Part shown: positions 6,461 through 14,294 of the stretch, piece after piece | Layout of the letters: every line of letters starts with the position of its first letter | Position numbering within the stretch: the stretch's first letter is position 1 | Assembly: GCA_020439605.1 (NCBI GenBank) | Contig: JAGQSI010000007.1 | Span: forward strand, 1-14,787 | DNA length: 14,787 bases | Direction: 5' to 3' | Origin: Acidimicrobiales bacterium | GTDB taxonomy: Bacteria; Actinomycetota; Acidimicrobiia; Acidimicrobiales; Iamiaceae | The notes under the pieces: generated by a model | Seen by the model: only the letters and a program-made list of their open reading frames with translations | What the model was told of the DNA's origin: nothing | Database searches by the model: none | Program-made: the position numbers and the translations under genes

Positions 6461-7060
6461 CTACCTGGAGAAAACGGCGACCAGGAAGTCCGACGACGAA
6501 GTCAACGGCCGGAGATCCCAGGTGCCGAGCTGGAGGTCGCAGTTGAGCCCGACTGAAGCGGCATCGTCGAGGAACTCCGAGAATTCGTAGCCGCGGCCCA
6601 CCCCGAAGCCGATAACGAGTCGCCCGCTGGGAGCGAGGTGCGCTGACATGCGCTCGATCACCTGGCGGCGGGTCGCTGGGTCAAGGAAGGTCATGACGTT
6701 GCCGCCGCAGATAACAGCGTCGAACTCTGCGGTCACACCCATCGCTGCGAGGTCGAACTCTGAGAGGTCTGCTGCGATCCAGGTTGGGCCCGGATGGTCT
6801 TGTTCTGCGGCGGCGATCAGCGCCGGGTCCAGGTCCACGCCAACCACCTGATGGCCAAGCTCGTGTAGCCGTCCGCCCACTCGGCCCGGTCCGCATCCGG
6901 CGTCGAGCACGTTGGCTCCTCGGGGGACCATGGCGTCGATGAAGCGGGCTTCGCCGTCTAGGTCGTTGCCCTCGGCCGCCATCTGTCGGAACCGCTCGAT
7001 ATACCAGTCGGAGTGACCCGGATTGTTCTCGATCATCTGCAGCCAAACATTTGCACTCAT
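6461..7060 (-). CDS. Class I SAM-dependent methyltransferase
   Basis: This 199-residue Rossmann-fold methyltransferase shows motif I VLDAGCGPGR (51-60), the acidic ribose-binding end of strand 2 VVGVDLD (D76), IAADLSEFD for adenine binding, and FDAVICGGNVMTFL as motif IV. The later HLAPSGRLVIGFG is the usual strand after the third helix. The substrate cannot be read from the sequence. Longer in-frame starts up to 7174 exist, but they would place an uncharacteristic Cys/Ser-rich segment before MSANVWLQM and cover the palindromic control region at 7091-7138, so ATG 7060 was chosen. No strong Shine-Dalgarno precedes it, so it may be leaderless or weakly translated. It is divergent from the phasin-like gene. 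Confidence 0.9.
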   Translation of the reverse strand: MSANVWLQMIENNPGHSDWYIERFRQMAAEGNDLDGEARFIDAMVPRGANVLDAGCGPGRVGGRLHELGHQVVGVDLDPALIAAAEQDHPGPTWIAADLSEFDLAAMGVTAEFDAVICGGNVMTFLDPATRRQVIERMSAHLAPSGRLVIGFGVGRGYEFSEFLDDAASVGLNCDLQLGTWDLRPLTSSSDFLVAVFSR

Positions 7061-7090
7061 GAAAGTGACCGTAGTTGCGCCGGCGGGCAA

Positions 7091-7138
7091 TTGGCATGTT
7101 GCCAAAGGCCCTAGAGAGTGTGACTCTTGGCATGTTGC
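7091..7138. promoter_or_regulatory. Operator-like repeated palindrome in a divergent promoter region
   Basis: TTGGCATGTTGCCAA (7091-7105) is an inverted repeat, TTGGCA-TGT-TGCCAA. Its first 12 bases recur exactly as TTGGCATGTTGC at 7127-7138, 36 bp downstream in the same orientation. The pair lies in the 158-bp gap between the divergently transcribed methyltransferase (start 7060) and phasin-like gene (start 7219), where a shared transcription factor would be expected to bind. The regulator is not identifiable here. Confidence 0.5.
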
Positions 7139-7218
7139 GGTGACACAGAGCAAAAGAGATGAGATGCTCACCAAGTCATCGGGCCGTCACCGTGGCGCCC
7201 GAAGAAGGAGAAGGTGTT

Positions 7219-7503
7219 ATGGCTACAGCAGCGACAACCTCCAAGGACGCCGGTCAAGGCGTGCAAGACCTCCTTGAAGGTCTCCAGCAGAACGAGAAGT
7301 CTGCACTTGATGCGATGAAGCGCTTCGTGGACACCGTGAACGACGCGTTCCCCGACATCAGTGAGGGCGGTCCTCGCCAGCAGATCATCGACGCTGCGTT
7401 CAAGATGACCGAGCAGGTGGTGGATGCGTCCAATCGACTTGCCACCAACCTCGTTGACGTTGCCCAGAATGCAATTGAGGGCATCACCAAATCTGAGAGT
7501 TGA
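7219..7503 (+). CDS. Small helical phasin-like protein
   Basis: This 94-residue, Cys-free and Trp-free protein is nearly all amphipathic helix: a helix around VQDLLEGLQQNEKSALDAMKR (15-35), a linker with PDISEGGPRQ (45-54), then a second helix with KMTEQVVDASNRLATNLVDVAQNAIEGI (62-89). That layout and spacing resemble phasin-like coat proteins of polyester or lipid granules, but there is no diagnostic catalytic motif, so the call rests on composition and neighbours (acyltransferases and lipases). Start choice is firm: AAGGAG at 7205-7210 with an 8-nt spacer precedes ATG 7219. An in-frame ATG at 7159 would add an ill-fitting Arg/His/Pro-rich tail. It is followed after 26 bases by the acyltransferase gene, likely on the same transcript. 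Confidence 0.8.
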   Translation: MATAATTSKDAGQGVQDLLEGLQQNEKSALDAMKRFVDTVNDAFPDISEGGPRQQIIDAAFKMTEQVVDASNRLATNLVDVAQNAIEGITKSES

Positions 7504-7529
7504 GCGAGGCTCAGATAAACATTTGATCA

Positions 7530-8348
7530 GTGTCTGAGACCCCACCCGAGCTAGCCAACCTGCGAGACCCAGAGTTCTTGAAGGCTGCGCGGCCATTTCT
7601 TGAGCTCTACGCCTCCTACTTCCGTCCAGAGGTGCGAGGCTTCGAACGGTTGCCTTCTGAGGGGCCGATGCTCGTGGTGGGGAATCATTCGGGTGGTCAG
7701 TTGCCGCCTGACATTCCGGTCCTGTTGAGCGCGTGGTGGCGAGAGAGAGGCGTGGACGAGGACATCTATGTTCTGTTCCATTCGCTTTTCATGGCGTTGC
7801 CCGGGATCGGCTCCGCGATGGCTCGTGGCGGAGGCCTGAGCGCAAGCCCCGAAGCGGCCGAGGCGGCGCTGCGATCTGGTGGGATCGTGGTTGATTATCC
7901 CGGCGGAGACCACGAAGTGTTCAGGCCGTGGTCAGAGAGAAACAAGATTGATTTCGGTGGGCGAAAAGGTGTGGTGCGCCTTGCCCTGCGTGCCCGGGTT
8001 CCCGTGGTGCCGGCGGTATCGGTCGGGGCGCATGAAACGCTGGTGGTGCTAGCTCGTGGTGAGCGTGTGGCGAAGTGGTTGGGTATTGATAAGCGGTTCC
8101 GGGTGTCGGTGATGCCCTTGGTTCTGGGTCCACCTTTTGGGATTGTGCCCGGTGGGATCCCGACGTTGCCTCTGCCGTCCAAGGTGACTGTTGAGTTGCT
8201 CGATCCGATCGACTGGAGCGAGAAGTACGGGCCCCAAGCAGCCGAGAACGATGAGATCGTCGCCGAGTGCTACGACGAACTGACATCGAAGATGCAGACC
8301 GCAATGGATGCGCTAGCGGCGCAGCGCCGTTTCCCGATCATCGGCTGA
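7530..8348 (+). CDS. LPLAT/MGAT-like acyltransferase (PlsC superfamily)
   Basis: This 272-residue glycerolipid-acyltransferase-type protein has block I VVGNHSGGQLPPD (N52, H53, with D61), a His-x7-Asp spacing seen in the MGAT-like branch rather than the HxxxxD of classical PlsC. Block III is VVDYPGGDHE (120-129), followed by FRPW and FGGRKGVVRLA (142-152). The later RVPVVPAVSVGAHET and PLPSKVTVELLDPIDW complete the family pattern. It probably moves an acyl chain from acyl-CoA or acyl-ACP to a glycerolipid or alcohol acceptor at the inner membrane face. GTG 7530 is the start; its ribosome site is weak. The last codons lie inside a 12-bp tandem repeat that duplicates the stop. Confidence 0.9.
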   Translation: MSETPPELANLRDPEFLKAARPFLELYASYFRPEVRGFERLPSEGPMLVVGNHSGGQLPPDIPVLLSAWWRERGVDEDIYVLFHSLFMALPGIGSAMARGGGLSASPEAAEAALRSGGIVVDYPGGDHEVFRPWSERNKIDFGGRKGVVRLALRARVPVVPAVSVGAHETLVVLARGERVAKWLGIDKRFRVSVMPLVLGPPFGIVPGGIPTLPLPSKVTVELLDPIDWSEKYGPQAAENDEIVAECYDELTSKMQTAMDALAAQRRFPIIG

Positions 8349-8369
8349 TTCATCGGCTGATTCATCGGC
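8340..8369. repeat. 12-bp tandem repeat across the acyltransferase stop codon
   Basis: The unit ATCGGCTGATTC occurs at 8340-8351 and 8352-8363, followed by the half unit ATCGGC to 8369. The gene's TGA (8346-8348) is in the first unit and an in-frame second TGA (8358-8360) is in the second. The protein therefore ends the same way whichever copy is lost. Confidence 0.9.
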
Positions 8370-8380
8370 CGAGCGCTCGG
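8369..8380. terminator. Perfect palindrome between converging genes
   Basis: CCGAGCGCTCGG is a perfect 12-bp palindrome in the 91-bp gap between the stops of the acyltransferase (plus) and the alpha/beta hydrolase (minus). Position suggests a bidirectional transcription end, but no T-run follows on either strand and a palindrome without spacer makes only a short stem. The terminator role is weak inference. Confidence 0.25.
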
Positions 8381-8439
8381 GTGATCGCCGCCCTGATCTA
8401 CGAACTGAGCGCCTAGCTGATAGCCGAGCGGCCGCGGTT

Positions 8440-9819
8440 CTATCTAGGGACGTGCAGCCCTCGCTTGATCAGTGACTCGTCGACGAATTTCCACACGGTG
8501 TCGGACCAGAGGTAGCCAACGTGGTTGCCTTGGAACCAGCAGGAATCGGGTTTGTCCCAGTGTCTCCAGAGGCGATGGGCCTGGTCCGTGGTGGCGAGCC
8601 TGTCGCCTAGACCGCCGAAGATGGCAAGGGACGGCTTGGGTGCAAGAACGTCCATCTTCAACGGGGACACCACGCTGTGCACGTCTTGTGCGGTCCCGTC
8701 GAGGATCGCTGTTTCGATTGAGCGCAGTTGAAGGTGGCGTGGGGCGTGGTGCTCGATAAGACCTGGGAAGTCCACGATCGGAATGCCGCTCAGGACCATA
8801 TCGAGATCCGGGTCCACTGCTGCCACCAGCGCGCTGACCAGTCCGCCCAGAGAGACACCAAAAATTCCAAGGCCAGTCGGGTCTTGTTGGCGTACCCAAC
8901 TCACAAGGCGTCTTGTGTCCCACAGCGCTTGGGTGAGGCCATGTACAGAGTTCATGAATTCGAACCCCAAGAACTCATCGCCGCTCATGCGGTTGGGGCG
9001 ACGGGCGCCATGAACTGGCAACACGATTGCTGCCACGTTCACGCCTAGCTTCTCGTGGAGGTGAGAGGCCCGGAAGCTGATCAGGTCCATGAAAGTGGAG
9101 CCGGTGCCGAGCCCGTGCACACAGATAACCCAAGGCCGCGGCCCGTCCTTGTGGCGAAGTATCCACGCCGACGCGGTGCGGTTGGCGTCGAAGGCCAGCC
9201 AGCGGTCGGTTCCCGGTACGCCAACGTGAGGTTCATAGCCGCTCGGCCACCAGATGCGCTCGTAGCTCTTGCCCAGAGCCCATCCTCGAGTCTTGGCCAC
9301 ATCGGTGAGCGGTGGTGGGTCCCGGTGAAAGGAAACTGGGTTGTCTATCCAGCCGTTGTCAGCGAACAAGGAGCGGGCACGGGCCAACTCTGCGCTGACT
9401 CGCTGGTAGTCCGAGCGGCGAGGGAAACGGTTGGGGCCGAGCGCGATCGCCATGATTGACTCATCCATCGCCACTTGCCCTACCAGCGCCGGCGTCAGGC
9501 GTGCTGACGGGACTCCCTCAACGTCTTCTCCGAGCAGCTCACCCACCACGAAGCGAGCGGTGCGTGGCCACGCCAATGTCATTCGCGCCAGGGGCTGCCT
9601 TGCGAGTTGTTTCTCGATTCCCTTGGTGGTGCGAGCGACCTGCGAAACGGCGGTAGCAGGGTGCCACCATGAATGCGATCCTTGTGAACAAGATGAACCC
9701 ACGGAAGAATCTGCAGCGACTGCTGAAGGAGCCTTCTTGGGCGCAGTTGGCTTTGACTTCGAAGCGGCCTTTGCCGGCTTGGCCGCCGCCTTCTTGCGGT
9801 CTGATGCGACAGCGTTCAT
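8440..9819 (-). CDS. Alpha/beta hydrolase with Lys/Ala-rich N-terminal tail
   Basis: The catalytic part (about 180-459) is an alpha/beta hydrolase: oxyanion-hole motif VHGLGTG (234-240), nucleophile elbow GVSLGG (Ser323), likely acid Asp406 in FGGLGDR, and His433 in GNHVGYL. A region of about 120 residues ahead of it (53-180) is not typical of the minimal fold. The first 36 residues are low-complexity Lys/Ala/Pro/Ser (KKAAAKPAKAASKSKPTAPKK), like tails that bind DNA, polyanions or granule surfaces; there is no hydrophobic core, so it is not a secretion signal. The nearby WS/DGAT and phasin-like genes suggest an intracellular lipase or esterase acting on stored lipid; the substrate is inference. 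ATG 9819 has AGGGAAGGGG just upstream on the coding strand. Confidence 0.9.
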   Translation of the reverse strand: MNAVASDRKKAAAKPAKAASKSKPTAPKKAPSAVAADSSVGSSCSQGSHSWWHPATAVSQVARTTKGIEKQLARQPLARMTLAWPRTARFVVGELLGEDVEGVPSARLTPALVGQVAMDESIMAIALGPNRFPRRSDYQRVSAELARARSLFADNGWIDNPVSFHRDPPPLTDVAKTRGWALGKSYERIWWPSGYEPHVGVPGTDRWLAFDANRTASAWILRHKDGPRPWVICVHGLGTGSTFMDLISFRASHLHEKLGVNVAAIVLPVHGARRPNRMSGDEFLGFEFMNSVHGLTQALWDTRRLVSWVRQQDPTGLGIFGVSLGGLVSALVAAVDPDLDMVLSGIPIVDFPGLIEHHAPRHLQLRSIETAILDGTAQDVHSVVSPLKMDVLAPKPSLAIFGGLGDRLATTDQAHRLWRHWDKPDSCWFQGNHVGYLWSDTVWKFVDESLIKRGLHVPR

Positions 9820-9904
9820 GTCGCCCCTTCCCTGTGAGTTGTCCCCTAGATGGTGCGCACAGTGCGAGCATCTATGTGTCTGGAGCGAACGCTAACCCTG
9901 AGTT

Positions 9905-11281
9905 TCAGAACTGGCTAGACCAAATCTCTGATTCGTGACGGATGTCATCCGCGAGCAGTTGGGCATCGGGTAGCGACGCGCTGCACCCGAGCAGGGAAAC
10001 AACCATGGTGTCCGCATAGCTCCAAGCGGTGATGTTCAACCCCATCCCTTCGAGGATTGGCCCCGATGAGATGAGCGATGTCATGGCGCCACCGTCCACC
10101 TCTAGACGTTCACGGGGGCCGCGAACGCACGATGCGATCAGGTTCACCGGCGGGCGCAGCCGGTTGGCGAGACGCGTGGCACCCCACATCTGTGGCAGGA
10201 CCCCGTGCATGCTCGCCGGCACCAGACCTGAACGCCATTCGAACAGATCAGGGCCGAACTTCTCACGAACCTTGCGAGCCGCCACCGCTGTTTGATGTAT
10301 CGCTGCCACCCTCTCCTTGGGGTCCGCCAGGTCCGATCGGATCGGCAGGAAGAGGTTGTCCACGTGGTTGCCGTAGAGACGGTGTTTGTCTGTACGGGTG
10401 GCCATCGGCACCGAGGCGATCAGTGTTCCGCTCGGAAGTTCGCCCATGCGTTCTAAGTACTGACGGATTGCTCCGCCGCACAGAGCCAGGAACACAGCGT
10501 TGAGGGTTGCTCCGCTGGTTCGCTTGGCGTCGAGGAGATCTGTCATCGGTATTTCGACGCTGGCAAAGGTGCGGTCCGCTGTTAGCGCAACGTTGAAGGG
10601 CGTGCGTGGCCCGGCGAAAGGACCAGGTAGGGGAGCGGACAAGGTCTTCTTGACGGCCCGCGATTCCCGTACCCCCGAGTAGGTACGTTTCACGACCTTT
10701 GGCAGCGTTCGTGCCGCGTGGCGCGCACTACTAGCGGCTGCTCTGTACAACTCTCGCTTGGTGGGGATGGGCGCCGGGTTGAAGGGCTCGGAGACCGCTT
10801 CGTCGTCGTTGGTCACAAAGGCGTTCTCGAGCAGAGAAACCGAAGCCACGCCGTCTGCGAGGGCGTGATGGATCTTCATCACGAAAGCGACTCGATCATG
10901 TTCTAGGCCTTCGACCACGGTCAGTTCCCACAACGGTCGATCACGGCGAAGCGGGTTCGAAGCGACCTGCGAGATAACGGTGTCTAGGTCGTGGGGTCCG
11001 CCTGGGGCCGGGGCGAGGACATAGCGAAGATGATTGGCGATCTTGAAGTCCGGGTCGTCCACAATAACTGGGTTGCCGAGGCCATGAGGAGTGGGGACTA
11101 TGCGTCTTCGCAGGACAGGCATCCGCTCAAGTCGCTGTTCGATCACAAGGGGAAGCACTTCGCGAGACAGTGGTTCATCTCGGCCCGTGATGTCCACCAC
11201 AACCACCTTCATGGTGTGCATGTGAGCGGTTCTGGTTTCCGAATAGAAGAACCTGGCATCGAGGCCCGACATGACCTTCAT
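9905..11281 (-). CDS. Wax ester synthase / diacylglycerol acyltransferase (WS/DGAT family)
   Basis: At 458 residues this matches the family length. The active-site motif HHALADG (138-144; HHxxxDG) is intact, preceded by RPLWEL (115-120). The C-terminal half shows SCVRGPRERLEVDGG, SGPILEGMGLNITAWSY and SLPD, all family landmarks. The enzyme uses acyl-CoA to esterify diacylglycerol to triacylglycerol or fatty alcohol to wax ester, at the membrane and at forming lipid bodies. The N-terminal SGLDARFFYSET is the usual opening (GLDxxFLxxET-like). Its ATG overlaps the TGA of the EstB-like gene (ATGA, 11278-11281), so the two are translationally coupled. The start could also be Met4. An 85-bp gap separates it from the hydrolase downstream. 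Confidence 0.95.
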   Translation of the reverse strand: MKVMSGLDARFFYSETRTAHMHTMKVVVVDITGRDEPLSREVLPLVIEQRLERMPVLRRRIVPTPHGLGNPVIVDDPDFKIANHLRYVLAPAPGGPHDLDTVISQVASNPLRRDRPLWELTVVEGLEHDRVAFVMKIHHALADGVASVSLLENAFVTNDDEAVSEPFNPAPIPTKRELYRAAASSARHAARTLPKVVKRTYSGVRESRAVKKTLSAPLPGPFAGPRTPFNVALTADRTFASVEIPMTDLLDAKRTSGATLNAVFLALCGGAIRQYLERMGELPSGTLIASVPMATRTDKHRLYGNHVDNLFLPIRSDLADPKERVAAIHQTAVAARKVREKFGPDLFEWRSGLVPASMHGVLPQMWGATRLANRLRPPVNLIASCVRGPRERLEVDGGAMTSLISSGPILEGMGLNITAWSYADTMVVSLLGCSASLPDAQLLADDIRHESEIWSSQF

Positions 11282-12480
11282 GGCGATGACCCGCCCGAAG
11301 GTGGCGTATCTACGCAGGCCTGAACTGCTTCAAGTAACGAGATGCTGCGAGCATCGCCGGTTAGCCCAAGCTGCATCTGGTTCATGACGTAACCCATGGT
11401 CCAGCCCTCTTCGGGTGAAGCGATGCCGAGCGAGCCGCCAGCGCCGAAGTGTCCGAAGGATCCTTCGGGGCCGAACGGAGGCGGTGTCATGTAGCCGAGC
11501 CCGAAAGGCATCGGGATGCCGATCACCTTGTCGGGATCGGCGACGGCGACGGCGCGTGCCGTGTCGACAGTTTCTGGCGTGAGTATGCGGTGCCCGTCCA
11601 CCTCTGCGATGAGTCCGGCGTAGAGGCGTGCCAAGCCCCGGGCGTTACCTATCCCGTTGGAGGAAGGCATCTCGCAGGTCAGCAGTTCTGGGCTATTCCA
11701 CATGTCGTTGTAGCCGAAGAGCTGAGATGGCCCTGAGAGAACCTGGCCGAGCAAAGTGTCTGGCCCCATGAACTGATCCATGAGCTCCTGCATCTCTGGC
11801 GCCACTTCGGGTGAGTAGAGGTGCGCCACCCGAGGAAGTTCCTCTGCAGGAAGGCCAATGAACATGTCGAGTTCTAGCGGGCCCGCGATCTCATCAGCGA
11901 AGAATTGCCCGATGGTGCGGCCAGTGACCCGTCGCACAACCTCGCCCAGTATCCAGCCGAATGTGCGTGCGTGATAGCCATGCGCAGTGCCGGGTTCCCA
12001 GTTGGGTTCTTGTGCTCCAACTGCGTTGATAATGCCCGTCCACCCCGTGATGTCGTCGAGGGTGACGTCGCTGGTGATGGCAGCCAACCCTGCTTGGTGG
12101 GTGAGCACCCAGCGAAGCGGAATGTCTTGTTTCCCGGCGGCTGCGAACTCGGGCCAGTAGCTCGCTACAGGAGCGTCAAGATCAAGCAGCCCTCTTTGCA
12201 CCAGAAGATGCACACAGGTGGCAGTGATGCCCTTTGTGGAGGAGAACATCAGACACAGGGTGTCTCGGGTCCAGGGTCTAGCCGGGCCGTCGATCTCGGC
12301 TAGCCCTCCCCACAGGTCCACGACCGCTCTGCCTTGGTGATAGACGCAGACGCTGGCCCCAACATCGCCGTTGTGGATGAAGTTGTTCTTGAACGCGTCG
12401 GCCACTCGCTCAAAGCCGGGTTCCACGAACCCATCGATCGTCACGTCATGTTGACCCACTGAGCGCGACCATACATGCAC
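11278..12480 (-). CDS. Beta-lactamase-fold serine hydrolase (EstB / class C-like esterase)
   Basis: This 400-residue protein has the serine beta-lactamase/esterase VIII fold. The SxxK motif is SSTKG (Ser80, Lys83), and the YxN-equivalent Tyr is probably Tyr169 in GYHARTFGWILGEVV. The HxG-like third motif is GHFGAGGS (343-350). WVLTHQAGL is the usual lead to the active site. There is no signal peptide, so it is likely cytoplasmic and an esterase rather than a secreted beta-lactamase. In mycobacteria such proteins (LipL/LipD type) act on lipid esters. Coupling to the WS/DGAT gene supports a lipid role. The GTG start at 12480 is the longest; GTG 12444 (TIDGFVEPGFERV) better matches the usual start of homologues, so the first 12 residues are uncertain. 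Confidence 0.93.
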   Translation of the reverse strand: MHVWSRSVGQHDVTIDGFVEPGFERVADAFKNNFIHNGDVGASVCVYHQGRAVVDLWGGLAEIDGPARPWTRDTLCLMFSSTKGITATCVHLLVQRGLLDLDAPVASYWPEFAAAGKQDIPLRWVLTHQAGLAAITSDVTLDDITGWTGIINAVGAQEPNWEPGTAHGYHARTFGWILGEVVRRVTGRTIGQFFADEIAGPLELDMFIGLPAEELPRVAHLYSPEVAPEMQELMDQFMGPDTLLGQVLSGPSQLFGYNDMWNSPELLTCEMPSSNGIGNARGLARLYAGLIAEVDGHRILTPETVDTARAVAVADPDKVIGIPMPFGLGYMTPPPFGPEGSFGHFGAGGSLGIASPEEGWTMGYVMNQMQLGLTGDARSISLLEAVQACVDTPPSGGSSP

Positions 12481-12523
12481 TAGGCGGGCTTGGCAGCGTG
12501 ACGTTGGTCGCTAGTTGAAAGTG

Positions 12524-12883
12524 CTAAGGACCTTTGTTGAAACCAAGCTGTTCCAGGGCGAGCGGAGACAGAAGTTCTGGGGTCCACGGTGGGTCCCAGA
12601 CGATGTTCAACTGAACTTGGGCGCCAGCGGTTTCTGCGGAATCTGCCAGCGCGGCGATCACTGCTTCTTGTGCTTCGTTGGGTAGTTGTTCTGACACCGG
12701 ACAGCCCGGCGTGGTGAGCGTCATGTCGATTTCCACGAGCCCGGACTCAACGCGTACGTCATAGACGAGCCCGAGCGCAACTATGTCAAGGCCCAGCTCT
12801 GGGTCCCAGACGTTGCTGAGAGCCCCGAGAACCTTCTCCCTGATTTGTTCGCTGACCAGGTCTGTTTCTGGTGGGTTGATCAT
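12524..12883 (-). CDS. DUF59 / MIP18-like metal-sulfur cluster assembly factor
   Basis: This 119-residue single-domain DUF59 protein shows the signature DPELGLDIVALGLVYDV (27-43) and TLTTPGCP with the invariant Cys61. Members (SufT, PaaD-like, MIP18) help mature or deliver iron-sulfur clusters. A C-terminal WDPPWTPELLSPLALEQLGF follows the core, typical of the stand-alone forms. Its ATG overlaps the TGA of the upstream membrane-protein gene (ATGA, 12880-12883), and AAGGGGG lies about 9 bases upstream. That context, plus the DUF2249 gene across the divergent promoter, suggests the cluster recipient is a respiratory or nitric-oxide-linked enzyme rather than the housekeeping SUF system; this is inference. 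A 43-bp gap separates it from the serine-hydrolase gene. Confidence 0.93.
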   Translation of the reverse strand: MINPPETDLVSEQIREKVLGALSNVWDPELGLDIVALGLVYDVRVESGLVEIDMTLTTPGCPVSEQLPNEAQEAVIAALADSAETAGAQVQLNIVWDPPWTPELLSPLALEQLGFNKGP

Positions 12884-14202
12884 GGCTGAGGCACCCCCTT
12901 GGGGATCAGATGAGCAGGAATATTGGATGGAGTGGGTTGCGGGGAGGTTGAGGCTGTTCGTGCTGCTTGGGTTGCTCGGCGAGGACCACCAGCAAGGTTG
13001 TAGGTGACCACCATTGCCCCGACAGCGATTGCTGCACCGCCGATGGATAGCAACACAGTGCTTGCGGCGAGTATGCCGACCAGGCTCAAAGTGAATCCGC
13101 CAGCGCTCAAGGCGAGTGTGGCTTTGGCTAGCGAGAGATTGAACAGGTCCCCAAACATCAACGGCTTTCCGCTGGGACCAGTGCGGACCCCTTTGGCTCG
13201 AAGCGAGGTGTAGGAGATGAACGGCACAATCTTGTGGGCGTGGCCGACGATGGCGAGCCCGAGCCACGCAGCGAGAGCCGCAACCTCACCGGACACGAGC
13301 CTGCTGCGCGTCGTGTAGTCCACATCGGCGAGTCCAGCCGCAACTGCCAGAACAATTCCCGCGATCAAGAACGCTGTGGAGACGAACAAGAAGCCGTGCA
13401 GGAGTTCCAATGCCCGGCGACGATGCTTGATTGCTGATGCGAGCGACGCAATGTGGCAGCCGAGCCCAGCTATGGCAGCAATACCACCGATCCATGCCAA
13501 TGCTTTGATCTCGAACAACAGGCCAACCGCAATGAACGGCACGCCAGATGCGAGAAGGCGCACTGCCCATTTCCCTTCCCACTCGTGGGGGCGGTGCGCT
13601 AGCAGGAACATCGGCCAAAGCTTTTCGGCCACCGCCACATAGGTGAGCCCGAGCCAGCCGAGCAGGCCGATGTGGGCGTGAGCGAGGACACGGTTGGGCA
13701 GAAGTGGAAACCAGCCGGCTTGACGATCGAACGCATACACCGCACCGAAGGCCACGGTGATCACTAGGTAGATGATCGATAGTCGCAAGCCGGCTACTGG
13801 TACGCCGCCATCTTTGGATGCCAGTGCGCCTGAGAGGTTCCATGCCGCGAGTAGGACGGTGATAGATCCACTGATGGCACCAAGTTGGATCAACCGTTCT
13901 GGGCCGTGTGCAAAGCCTGAGGGCAGTGCCCAAGCGGTGATGGCCATGGTGACGAGCGTGATGCGAGCAGCTAGGACCGAGCGAAGGGCTCGACGGCCTA
14001 CGACTGGCGCGAACTGGTGAACGGCACCAAGCACAGCGGTGGTCAAGAACGCGAGCATGCCGACATGGACTGCGCCCACTGCCCCCGGATGGGTGGGTGA
14101 TTCGATGATTCGATCTGCGCCAAACCAGGCTCCGAGCCCGAAGGCCCACATTCCGGCGCCAGCTAGAGCGAGGAAACTGAGTGGAACAGAAGCGGGCGGC
14201 AC
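12880..14202 (-). CDS. His-rich multi-pass membrane protein, heme-copper/NnrS-like
   Basis: This 440-residue protein has about 11-12 predicted transmembrane segments. Conserved-looking histidines sit in or beside them: H38 and H46 (THPG..AVHVGML), H62 (GAVHQFAP), H175 and H177 (LAHAHIGLLGWLGL), and H321 and H323 (VGHAHKIVPFISY). Such paired His in HAHxGLLGW contexts are found in heme-binding NnrS and in heme-copper-oxidase subunit I-like proteins; I cannot tell which from sequence alone. It probably binds heme and/or copper in the cytoplasmic membrane. GTG 14202 was chosen because the only longer start (TTG 14382) would run into the divergent DUF2249 gene. The frame remains open, and Pro-rich and coding-like, upstream of 14202. 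Pro/Thr/Ser-rich C-terminus. Confidence 0.8.
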   Translation of the reverse strand: MPPASVPLSFLALAGAGMWAFGLGAWFGADRIIESPTHPGAVGAVHVGMLAFLTTAVLGAVHQFAPVVGRRALRSVLAARITLVTMAITAWALPSGFAHGPERLIQLGAISGSITVLLAAWNLSGALASKDGGVPVAGLRLSIIYLVITVAFGAVYAFDRQAGWFPLLPNRVLAHAHIGLLGWLGLTYVAVAEKLWPMFLLAHRPHEWEGKWAVRLLASGVPFIAVGLLFEIKALAWIGGIAAIAGLGCHIASLASAIKHRRRALELLHGFLFVSTAFLIAGIVLAVAAGLADVDYTTRSRLVSGEVAALAAWLGLAIVGHAHKIVPFISYTSLRAKGVRTGPSGKPLMFGDLFNLSLAKATLALSAGGFTLSLVGILAASTVLLSIGGAAIAVGAMVVTYNLAGGPRRATQAARTASTSPQPTPSNIPAHLIPKGVPQP

Positions 14203-14294
14203 GGTGCCAGCGCCGCCGGGGACAAAGGGCGCAGCGGCTGGAGGTGTTACAGGTGGTCTCTGGTTCTGAACTATTGGAACGACTCCCGGTGTTT

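Noticed and set aside
8390..8400. 11-mer GCCCTGATCTA shared with the 42-bp repeat at 1060-1070
   Set aside because: Only this short match is exact and the flanks diverge; likely chance rather than a third family member.
9431..9895. 154-codon plus-strand open frame across the hydrolase N-terminus
   Set aside because: It mirrors the Lys/Ala-rich tail as Phe/Ala/Gly/Leu on the opposite strand and has no motif; the minus-strand hydrolase explains the region.
13286..14149. 287-codon minus-strand open frame inside the membrane-protein gene
   Set aside because: It is the same strand in another frame, Arg/Ser/His-rich with no domain pattern, while the other frame gives a clean multi-pass membrane protein.
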